This document shows, piece after piece, positions 9,235 through 16,490 of a stretch of 64,000 nucleotides of DNA. Location of the stretch: assembly GCA_019359695.1 (NCBI GenBank), contig JAHHGV010000011.1:62001-126000 (forward strand). Reading direction: 5' to 3'. The position numbers were made by a program, and so were the translations under genes. The first letter of the stretch is position 1, and the number at the start of each line of letters is the position of its first letter. This DNA is from Brasilonema angustatum HA4187-MV1 (GTDB taxonomy: Bacteria > Cyanobacteriota > Cyanobacteriia > Cyanobacteriales > Nostocaceae). The notes under the pieces were generated by a model. The model was not told where the DNA came from and did no database searches. It saw only the letters and a program-made list of their open reading frames with translations.

Positions 9235-9984
9235 ATGATAATGCATCCTACCCTCCAAAGTGCATTTGCCAACCGCCGCGCTCTCAAAGTTATCAGTGGC
9301 TTGAATAACTTTGATCGCGATACAGTGCGAGCAATTGTCAAAGCAGCCCATCACGGTGGTGCAACTTTTGTTGATATCGCCGCCGATTCTGCTTTGGTAC
9401 AAATGGCAAAAGAGTTGACAGATTTACCTGTTTGTGTGTCCGCAGTCGAACCAGAGAAATTTGTCCAAGCTGTTGCAGCAGGTGCAGATTTGATTGAAAT
9501 TGGTAATTTTGATTCTTTTTATGCTCAAGGACGCAAATTCGAGGCTGAGGAAGTTTTAGCACTAACTCACCAAACCCGCGTTCTCCTTCCTGAAATCACC
9601 CTTTCTGTGACTGTTCCCCATATTTTGACACTAGATCAGCAGGTACAGTTGGCAGAGGATCTGGTAAAAGCTGGCGCAGATATCATCCAAACCGAAGGTG
9701 GAACCAGTAGCAACCCAACTCACCCTGGAACTTTGGGACTCGTTGAAAAAGCTGCTCCTACTTTAGCAGCAGCTTATGAAATTTCTCGTGCGGTGTCAGT
9801 TCCAGTGTTGTGTGCTTCTGGTATTTCCAGCGTCACAGCACCTCTGGCTGTTGCTGCTGGTGCAGCGGGTGTTGGTGTTGGTTCTGCTATCAACCAACTC
9901 AACAGCGAAGTCGCCATGATTGCTGCTGTACGTGGTTTGGTGGAAGCGTTGGGAACTGTCAGCACTTTTGGTGCGATCGCGTAG
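9235..9984 (+). CDS. ycf23: Ycf23 / DUF561 TIM-barrel protein
   Basis: 249 aa, colinear with the DUF561 (Ycf23) family found in cyanobacteria and red-lineage plastids. Motifs: RRALKVISGLNNFD at the N-terminus, GGATFVDIAADSALV, GADLIEIGNFDSFY, and the phosphate-binding-like end of the barrel VPVLCASGISSVTAPLA, followed by GAAGVGVGSAIN. The fold is a TIM barrel of the aldolase/FMN-oxidoreductase kind; the reaction is unknown. Two ATGs (9235 and 9241) are possible starts; MHPTLQSAF at 9241 is equally good. It stands alone between an exported protein and an aminotransferase on the opposite strand. The family is firm, the function unknown. Confidence 0.9.
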   Translation: MIMHPTLQSAFANRRALKVISGLNNFDRDTVRAIVKAAHHGGATFVDIAADSALVQMAKELTDLPVCVSAVEPEKFVQAVAAGADLIEIGNFDSFYAQGRKFEAEEVLALTHQTRVLLPEITLSVTVPHILTLDQQVQLAEDLVKAGADIIQTEGGTSSNPTHPGTLGLVEKAAPTLAAAYEISRAVSVPVLCASGISSVTAPLAVAAGAAGVGVGSAINQLNSEVAMIAAVRGLVEALGTVSTFGAIA

Positions 9985-10158
9985 CGGCTTCTAAAGGAGC
10001 ATCGCGTTGAAGTTACGCGATGAGGAAGTGGGAAGCCAAGGAGCTAAAGAGGGAGGGAGCGAAGGAGGGAAAATCTCTTACTTTCTCACTCCCAGCCTAC
10101 GGCACGAAGCGCCCCGGAGGGGGGCGCTGCGCAAACGCGCTTCACCCCCTCACCCCCT

Positions 10159-11286
10159 CTACGCCAAACAATCCTTGAGGCTATAAATCACGTGATTTTG
10201 CTGTTCTTCTGATAATTCTGGGAACATGGGCAAGGATAAAACTTCCTGGCTAGCTTGTTCAGCTACTGGTAATTGTCCCTCTTTGTATCCCAGATTTTCA
10301 TAAACTGGCTGTAAGTGTAAAGGGCGGGGATAGTAAATCATTGTGTTTACACCCCGCTCTTGCAATAAACTCTGAATCGAGTCCCTTTTGTTGTCTTGTA
10401 CGCGAATGGTGTACTGATTCCAAACTCCCATACCTCCAGCCAATTCTTGGGGTACAATCAGACCAGGAATTTGATTTAGGTACTGGTGATAACGAATAGC
10501 AACTTGCCGCCGCTGATTATTCCAAAAATCTAGATATCGCAGCTTAATTTGAAGAATAGCCGCTTGCATAGCATCCAAACGGCTGTTGACACCAATTTCC
10601 TCACAATGATATCGATTTTTTTGACCGTGCTCTTTTAAGAATCGTAACCGGGCTGCGATTTCGGGATCGTTAGTTGTGATTGCTCCGCCGTCACCGCACG
10701 CACCGAGATTTTTGGTAGGGTAAAAACTAAAGCAACCGATGTGTCCAATACTTCCTACCTTTTGCCCGACCCAGTTTGCCCCTGTAGACTGAGCACAATC
10801 TTCTATTACGACTAAATTGTGTGCTTTTGCTACATTCATCAATGCAGCCATATCCACAGGTTGACCAAACAAGTTAACTGGGATAACTGCTTTGGTTTGG
10901 CGCGTGATTGCAGCTGCGACTTGGTTTACATCTAGATTAAACGTAGTCGCATCGATATCAACAAACACTGGTTTCGCACCCACAGCACTGATAACCTCAG
11001 CAGTGGCGATAAAAGTAAATGGTGTCGTAATCACTTCATCGCCTGCACCAATGTTTAAAGCTTTAAGTGCTAAGAAAAGAGCATCAGTACCTGAGTTGCA
11101 TGTTACACATTCAGTGACACCAATATATGTGGCGAACTGTTGCTCAAAGCCTGCTACTATAGGACCGCCAATATAACGACCAGAAGCAAGAACCTCTAAA
11201 ACAGCTGCGCTGACTTCTGCTTCTATAATGGTGTATTGTTGCTTAATATCAAAAGCTGGTACGGAATGATTTAGACTTTGAACCAT
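10159..11286 (-). CDS. DegT/DnrJ/EryC1/StrS aminotransferase (PLP)
   Basis: A PLP-dependent sugar aminotransferase family enzyme of 375 aa. It has the family start VPAFDIKQQYTIIEAEV, the SGRYIGGPIV block, NSGTDALFLALKAL (cofactor phosphate), VIEDCAQSTGA (Asp contacting the pyridine nitrogen), and the Schiff-base lysine in FYPTKNLGACGDGGA. Members transfer an amino group from glutamate to 3- or 4-keto nucleotide sugars for cell-surface glycans. No glycan genes surround it, so the substrate cannot be named. It is transcribed divergently from the FetB-like gene. The short gap 9985-10158 downstream is purine-rich with GC-rich palindromes. Confidence 0.92.
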   Translation of the reverse strand: MVQSLNHSVPAFDIKQQYTIIEAEVSAAVLEVLASGRYIGGPIVAGFEQQFATYIGVTECVTCNSGTDALFLALKALNIGAGDEVITTPFTFIATAEVISAVGAKPVFVDIDATTFNLDVNQVAAAITRQTKAVIPVNLFGQPVDMAALMNVAKAHNLVVIEDCAQSTGANWVGQKVGSIGHIGCFSFYPTKNLGACGDGGAITTNDPEIAARLRFLKEHGQKNRYHCEEIGVNSRLDAMQAAILQIKLRYLDFWNNQRRQVAIRYHQYLNQIPGLIVPQELAGGMGVWNQYTIRVQDNKRDSIQSLLQERGVNTMIYYPRPLHLQPVYENLGYKEGQLPVAEQASQEVLSLPMFPELSEEQQNHVIYSLKDCLA

Positions 11287-11609
11287 GAGATTTTATCTTA
11301 ACTTCAAGATAGATACTGACGTTAGATTTGGTGCCCCTGATCGTTTTGAATCAAAAAGCTCGTGAAAGTCTTCTTCCTCAAATTCACATTATTTAAGAGT
11401 TTTCACGGAAGTTTTTTTTCAAAAAGGTTACTATCTTCTAGGGTGCAAGGAATTGTATATCCACCAAGAATCAATACCGAATATGAAAGTTCCCGGTGAG
11501 TACTTTTAGAGGAACAGGGAATAAAGGACTGAGCACGCATAGTGCAACCTATTACCTGTAACCTGTAATCTATACCTTATAACGTATATGTACAAGAGGT
11601 AGAAAACCA
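11287..11609. other. Divergent intergenic region between aminotransferase and FetB-like genes
   Basis: 323 bp that must hold promoters for both divergent genes. It is AT-rich, with T-tracts near 11409-11420. I see no convincing -10/-35 pair, operator or ORF, and no strong hairpin. Confidence 0.4.
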
Positions 11610-12386
11610 ATGCAGGAGCTGATCAAGCTAGATTTCGTCGATTTGGCTTTTGCTGTTGGATTGATGGGCGCAGCCATAGCTTTATCCGCGTGGGAACGAA
11701 TAGGATTAGAGTTCAATTTAGCCCTCGCAACAGGCAGAACTTTCCTACAATTAGCCGTATTGGGATATGTTTTGGAGTTCATCTTTGCTTTAGATAATCC
11801 TTGGGCAGTTTTGGCGATATTAGCAGTTATGCTGACGATTTCAGCAATTGTCGCACGAAATCGTATTACTCAAAAAATACCGCAGATGTTGCCCTTGGTG
11901 TGGGGATCAATTTTGCTCAGTACAACCATAACACTGGTTTATACTAATGTACTGATTCTTCAACCAGACCGATGGTTTGAGCCACAGTATGTGATTTCTC
12001 TAGGAGGAATAGTATTAGGTAATGCAATGAACGCCGCTGCGCTGGCTGGAGAACGTCTTGTTAGTATTATGAATGCAACTCACTTAGAAATAGAAACTCA
12101 TTTAAGCTTGGGTGCAACTCCACAACAGGCGATCGCACAATATCGTAAAGATGCTGTTCGCGCTGGATTGATTCCTACTCTTAATCAGATGATGATTATT
12201 GCTATGGTGACGCTACCAGGAATTATCACTGGTCAGTTACTCAGTGGCATTAATGCTCGCGAAGCTGCATCTTACCAAATTTTGATTATGTTTATGGTTG
12301 CTTTTGCCAATTTGCTGACAATATTGTTAGTCACTCGGGGAATATGTCGTCAATATTTTAATTCCACCGCCCAGCTGGTGAGATAA
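11610..12386 (+). CDS. FetB-like (UPF0014) ABC transporter permease
   Basis: 258-aa polytopic membrane protein of the UPF0014/FetB family, with about seven hydrophobic segments (for example AFAVGLMGAAIALSA and FLQLAVLGYVLEFIFAL) and the family signatures ISLGGIVLGNAMNAAALAGE and TLNQMMIIAMVTLPGIITGQ. In E. coli FetB pairs with the ATPase FetA to export iron and protect against oxidative stress; plant homologues (STAR2) are tied to aluminium tolerance. No ATPase partner lies next to it here, so the ATPase must be encoded elsewhere. The start ATG at 11610 sits about 7 bp after AGAGGTAG. Family confident, substrate inferred. Confidence 0.87.
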   Translation: MQELIKLDFVDLAFAVGLMGAAIALSAWERIGLEFNLALATGRTFLQLAVLGYVLEFIFALDNPWAVLAILAVMLTISAIVARNRITQKIPQMLPLVWGSILLSTTITLVYTNVLILQPDRWFEPQYVISLGGIVLGNAMNAAALAGERLVSIMNATHLEIETHLSLGATPQQAIAQYRKDAVRAGLIPTLNQMMIIAMVTLPGIITGQLLSGINAREAASYQILIMFMVAFANLLTILLVTRGICRQYFNSTAQLVR

Positions 12387-12588
12387 AGGCGTAACTTATA
12401 CCAAATTGCATTCTCACTTGGATGTTTGGGCAGTAGTTTCGAGCTTAGTTGACTTACTTGTGTGTACCTAGCGATGTATATTCTAATCAGTCATAAGAAA
12501 GAGACCCTTATTTATTTTTTATCGCTAGGATAAATTTAATCTTGTATTCACAACACTTTGGGTCATCTACATATAATCGGTAAAAACT

Positions 12589-12846
12589 ATGGAACCTCTG
12601 ATGGTTGAAAAAGAGACTCATTCTCAACCTGATGCCAAAAATCACCGGTACATTGCTAAAGCTGCCGTAGCATTAACGGTGCTACTAGCATTAGTATTGC
12701 AAGTAATAACGCAGGAAATTAGTTTGGGAATCACGGAATGCCTAGCAAAGGAACTTGCGGTATCCTCTTTACTCGTGCAACACTACTCAATAGCTACTTT
12801 GCGCAAGATTTTATTATTCGGGGTAGATTTATTTCTGGCTATTTAG
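12589..12846 (+). CDS. Small single-span membrane protein, hypothetical
   Basis: 85-aa open frame with a polar N-terminus (MVEKETHSQPDAKNHR) followed by a hydrophobic helix (AAVALTVLLALVLQVI). No family recognised. A terminator follows 40 bp after the stop, which supports real transcription. A second frame overlaps from 12738 and runs to 12932, so a frameshift within a longer gene is possible. Low confidence. Confidence 0.35.
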   Translation: MEPLMVEKETHSQPDAKNHRYIAKAAVALTVLLALVLQVITQEISLGITECLAKELAVSSLLVQHYSIATLRKILLFGVDLFLAI

Positions 12847-12873
12847 CTCATCTCATGCATACTATTCAAAATA

Positions 12874-12915
12874 ACAAAAAACCCCGTTTAGGATCTGCTA
12901 GACGGGGTCTATTTT
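12874..12915. terminator. Bidirectional rho-independent terminator
   Basis: Stem ACCCCGT (12881-12887) pairs with ACGGGGT (12902-12908), with an A-tract before and ATTTTT after. It can end the small membrane-protein transcript on the plus strand and the SnoaL-like transcript on the minus strand. Confidence 0.8.
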
Positions 12916-12943
12916 TGTCTTGCGCTGTATGAGATAACCAAAG

Positions 12944-13370
12944 CTACAGCTTTGGTATTAAACCGAGTTGCTGAAGAACACCCAAAGCATCTTCTTGCTC
13001 TAGCTCTTCGGTGATTTTGCCTTCGACAATGCGGTAAATTATAATTCCTGTCCACGATACTGACTTTTCTGTTGGAGGGAGGTTTAGAACCTTTATCTCT
13101 CCCTTATGAGTGCCTTGAGCAGTCCAGCTGATCGCAACCTTGTCCCCTTCAGCAATTGCATCTGTAATTGTAAACTGTAGATTGGGGAAACCAGTGTGAA
13201 TGTCAGCGACCCATGATTTAAAACCCTCACAATCAAGTGTTCTGTGGAAGTATTGGGTAGTAAACCTTGAAGTCATCGCTAGCAAGTTCGTCTACTACAG
13301 CCAAATTTCCCTTTCCCCATGTCTGTTCACAGAATTGTAGGGCGATTTCTTTGTTTTGTTGTGCTGACAT
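12944..13370 (-). pseudogene. SnoaL-like (NTF2 fold) gene broken by a frameshift
   Basis: From ATG 13370 the minus strand encodes MSAQQNKEIALQFCEQTWGK... up to VYYPILPQNT and then TGA near 13228. The adjacent frame, open from 13285 to 12944, carries the rest: LDCEGFKSWVADIHTGF, PNLQFTITDAIAEGDKVAIS and the end ALGVLQQLGLIPKL. Joined, they make a 142-residue SnoaL/NTF2-like ester-cyclase-type protein of normal length. One extra base (or two missing) near ACACTTGATTG separates the halves. The family includes polyketide cyclases and many small proteins of unknown substrate. Sequencing error cannot be excluded from one sequence. Confidence 0.75.
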
Positions 13371-13838
13371 GACTAGTTATGTGACTATTGTAAGTTTCCT
13401 TTTGGGATTTGACTAATTTTATAGCTACCATAACCGATTTTTCTGCTTGCACAGACTTTACCTTGTACATTTGTATCAATGTATTAACAAATATATTTGT
13501 TATTATACGTACTATAGAAATCCTAAATCATTGATGAACAACAAGATTACTGACTTATAAGAAATGTAAAAAAATTAAAAGTTTCTATTGTTACAGAATG
13601 TGTGGAAAAATTTTAGCAAAATTACAGAGGTAAGTAATGATGTTATATTTTAGTAAAAAACTAATTTATGATAAAAATCAATAAATGTATCTTATCGATT
13701 TAAGAAACTAAATAAAATTGATAAAAAAATAGAAAGATTTCTAGTCAAAAAAAGCTTTATCCTGCAATTAGGGGGCAGCGTGAATGTTTTGGACAGCACT
13801 GCAGCCACCTTTATGATGTGGCAAAAAGGTCTGTGTCA
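13371..13838. other. AT-rich intergenic region upstream of the sucC-like gene
   Basis: 468 bp, strongly AT-rich in 13490-13760, upstream of the sucC-like start. Probably a leader and promoter region. I see no ORF, terminator or known riboswitch. Confidence 0.4.
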
Positions 13839-15071
13839 ATGGATTTATTAGAATACCAAGTGAAAGAATGGTTTGCGAACATAGGCATTCCTGTATTGCC
13901 TTCGCAACGAATTGACCATCCCACGGATTTAAAACGTTTAAAAATTCGCTACCCAATTGTTCTGAAATCTCAAGTCAATGCGGTGGAACGAGCAAAAGTA
14001 GGTGGAGTCAGGTTTGTAGGAACGACAATTGATGCGATCGCCGCAGCACGAAGTATCTTTAATTTGCCAATTTTAGGACAATTGCCAGAAGTGTTACTGG
14101 CAGAAACTAAGTACGAAACTGAACAAGAATTTTATCTTGCTGTGGTCTTGGATACAGCTGTCTGCCGTCCTATACTTTTAGGTTGTACTGAAGCAGAGGA
14201 CATAGATTGGGAATCAGCAGATGAAAAAATGCACTACGTCGTTGTTGAACAAGAGTTTTCCCCATTTTATGCTCGACAACTAGCGTTGAAAATGGGCTTG
14301 CAAGGTGCATTGATACAGTCAGTGAGCACTGTTGTTGAGAAGATGTACCACTTATTTGTAGAAAAAGACTTGGACTTGGTGGAAATCAATCCTTTAGGTG
14401 TAAGTGCCTCTGGTCAAGTTATGGCGCTTAATGGTAACGTCAGCGTTAACGAACGAGCAATTGGTCGCCATCCAAATATCGCTGATATGGCACAAGCAAT
14501 GGTAAATCCTTATACCAGTAGCGATACAATCAGGAATTTGGGCAACTGGGATGTAGTAGAAATGCACGGTAAAATTGCCATTTTGGGCAATGGTGCTGGA
14601 TTGGTAATGGCAACTTTAGACTTGGTGGTTAATAGTGGTGGGAAGCCTGGGGTATGTTTGAACCTTCGCCATGCGTCTGTTACTGATGCCTCACCAACTA
14701 CCTTTAAGAGTCGCTTGGAAAAAGCTTTAAAAAACATAGCTACTGATAAAAGTATTCAGGTAATACTCATTAATTTCTTAGGTAGCATTTCTCAAGGTAG
14801 CGAAGTTTCTCAAGTCATTGGCGAGTTTGTAGAAAATAGTATGAGTGAAGCTCAACTATTGATGGCTAAGTCAAATGGCGGTAAACGTCGAGAGAACAAT
14901 TTTCCCCGCTTAGTCGTCCGTCTTGCTGGTTCTGAGTTCGATACAGCAAGAATTGATATAGCCGCACTGAAAACTCCAACTGATACGTCGATAACGGTAG
15001 TCGAAAATTTAGATGAGGGCGTAGCAGAAGCAATCCGTTTGGCTAAATCAACAGCACATAGAAGGTTTTAA
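13839..15071 (+). CDS. sucC: Succinyl-CoA synthetase beta-like subunit (ATP-grasp)
   Basis: 410 aa from the ATG at 13839 (MDLLEYQVKEWF), chosen because SucC proteins start MNLxEYQAK; the GTG at 13818 only adds seven residues. The N-terminal ATP-grasp domain includes PIVLKSQVNAVERAKVGGV and the metal/nucleotide site DLDLVEINPLGV; the C-terminal flavodoxin-like CoA-ligase domain starts GKIAILGNGAGLVMATLD. Canonical SucC makes ATP or GTP from succinyl-CoA together with SucD. The nucleotide-loop motif GGG in E. coli (VGGGA) reads LRHAS here, so the phosphate-binding loop diverges, matching the diverged alpha subunit 180 bp downstream. Partnership with the next gene is clear; normal catalysis is not. 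Confidence 0.85.
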   Translation: MDLLEYQVKEWFANIGIPVLPSQRIDHPTDLKRLKIRYPIVLKSQVNAVERAKVGGVRFVGTTIDAIAAARSIFNLPILGQLPEVLLAETKYETEQEFYLAVVLDTAVCRPILLGCTEAEDIDWESADEKMHYVVVEQEFSPFYARQLALKMGLQGALIQSVSTVVEKMYHLFVEKDLDLVEINPLGVSASGQVMALNGNVSVNERAIGRHPNIADMAQAMVNPYTSSDTIRNLGNWDVVEMHGKIAILGNGAGLVMATLDLVVNSGGKPGVCLNLRHASVTDASPTTFKSRLEKALKNIATDKSIQVILINFLGSISQGSEVSQVIGEFVENSMSEAQLLMAKSNGGKRRENNFPRLVVRLAGSEFDTARIDIAALKTPTDTSITVVENLDEGVAEAIRLAKSTAHRRF

Positions 15072-15121
15072 CTAATTCACCTATAGGACTACTGTTTGAT
15101 TTTTGCGAAGCTTGGTACAGT

Positions 15122-15222
15122 TATCAGTTATCAGTTACCAGTTACCAGTTACCAGTGATCAATTGTTCCCTGTTTACTGTTCACTGTTCACTGTTCACTG
15201 TTCCCTGTTTCTTCCCTGTGTT
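15122..15222. repeat. STRR heptamers between sucC-like and sucD-like genes
   Basis: Two tandem sets: (T/C)CAGTTA-type units (15122-15160) and TGTTCAC-type units (15180-15205). They occupy most of the 180-bp gap between two genes that would be expected to be tightly spaced. Confidence 0.75.
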
Positions 15223-15251
15223 AATACAAGTAATTTCACAAATTCTATAGT

Positions 15252-16133
15252 ATGAATTTAACACCATACAGCAAAGTGTTAATCCAAGGCTTTTCTGAGT
15301 ACATTACAGCAAATCATGTTGCTCAAATGAAAGCCAATGGTACAAATTTGGTCGCTGGGGTTAATCCTGGATGGGGTGGACAACAAATCTACAGTCTGCC
15401 AGTCTTCGACCTTGTAGAGGAAGTCGTGGATAAATTTGGAGTTATTGATACTACAATTATCTGCGTACATCCTTACCAAGTTCTAGATGCAGCACTAGAA
15501 GCCATCGCATCTAATATCCGCCAAATCATCATCATCTCCCCTGGCGTACCACCGTTGGATATGGTACAACTACTTCGTAAAGCCGAAGCAAAAGAAACCC
15601 TGATAGTAGGACCAAATAGTCCTGGAATTATCATACCGGGAAAAATCCTTTTAGGAACTCAACCTAGTGAATTTTATACTGAAGGTAAAGTAGGAATACT
15701 AAGTCGAAGCACGACTCTCACCTACGAAATAGCTAGGGAATTAACTGATGCTGGTTTGGGACAGTCGATGAGTGTCAGCATTGGAAGTGATGCGATCGTT
15801 GGTTCGTCTTTTCTGCAATGGCTGCAAATATTGGATGAAGATGAAGCCACAAAGGCAATAGTTTTGGTTGGACAACCCGGTGGCGATCGCGAAGAAGCAG
15901 CAGCACGATATATTGCCGAAGCAATTGATAAACCAGTTGTTGCTTATGTTGCAGGTAGAGAAGCACCTCCCGCAAAACATTGGCGTCAAACTGGAACTTT
16001 GGCGGCTGTCATCGGACGCGATCCCGATTTTGGCACAGCAAAAAACAAATTAGCTGCCTTTTCCTTTGCCAGAGTTCCAGTTGCAGAACGTCCTTCTCAG
16101 ATACCAGAATTGGTAAAGAAGGCGATGAGATAG
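15252..16133 (+). CDS. sucD: Succinyl-CoA synthetase alpha-like subunit lacking the phospho-histidine
   Basis: 293 aa, colinear with SucD: CoA-binding Rossmann domain (SKVLIQGFSEYITANHVAQM, VAGVNPGWGG), then the ligase domain (LIVGPNSPGIIIPGKILLGT). In E. coli SucD His246 carries the phosphate and Glu208 steadies it. Here position 246 is Gln (AKHWRQTGTLA in place of the GHAGAI motif) and 208 is Gln (LVGQPGG in place of IGEIGG); the numbering agrees without gaps. As written this subunit cannot form phosphohistidine, so it may be regulatory, use another chemistry, or be dead. The surrounding sequence is well kept, which argues against simple decay. It follows the sucC-like gene and was surely part of one operon. 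Confidence 0.85.
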   Translation: MNLTPYSKVLIQGFSEYITANHVAQMKANGTNLVAGVNPGWGGQQIYSLPVFDLVEEVVDKFGVIDTTIICVHPYQVLDAALEAIASNIRQIIIISPGVPPLDMVQLLRKAEAKETLIVGPNSPGIIIPGKILLGTQPSEFYTEGKVGILSRSTTLTYEIARELTDAGLGQSMSVSIGSDAIVGSSFLQWLQILDEDEATKAIVLVGQPGGDREEAAARYIAEAIDKPVVAYVAGREAPPAKHWRQTGTLAAVIGRDPDFGTAKNKLAAFSFARVPVAERPSQIPELVKKAMR

Positions 16134-16262
16134 TTATTGTCAATCTATCAAAAGTCAATTGCTCAACCAAGAAATCGCACTTTAGTAGTTCTTGCGATAA
16201 GTAGCCCCGCGTCTACGCCTTTGGTCATCGATTTTTTTTAAGTGGTTACGCAAAATTATTTA

Positions 16263-16373
16263 TGTCATTGCGTTAGCGTAGCGTGCCCGGAGGGCATACG
16301 AAATGAAATGTAGCGAAGCAATCTCCAAAGCCTTGCGATTGCTTCATTTCGCTTCGCTCCATTCGCAATGACA
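16263..16373. repeat. Inverted-repeat element (TGTCATTGCG termini)
   Basis: Termini TGTCATTGCG (16263-16272) and CGCAATGACA (16364-16373) are perfect inverted repeats around a GC-rich middle with GAAGCAATC-type motifs. Related one-ended copies sit at 29402-29432 and inside the element at 35962-36053. Noncoding. The rest of 16134-16490 shows no gene. Confidence 0.65.
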
Positions 16374-16490
16374 AATGTGTATTTAATTTTGCATTAGTAC
16401 TTATTTTCCGGTTGACTTTTTACGAGTTGACACGATATTATATAGATGATGGAAAAGGTGTGCGCAGACGAACCCACTTTCTCAGCAGTA

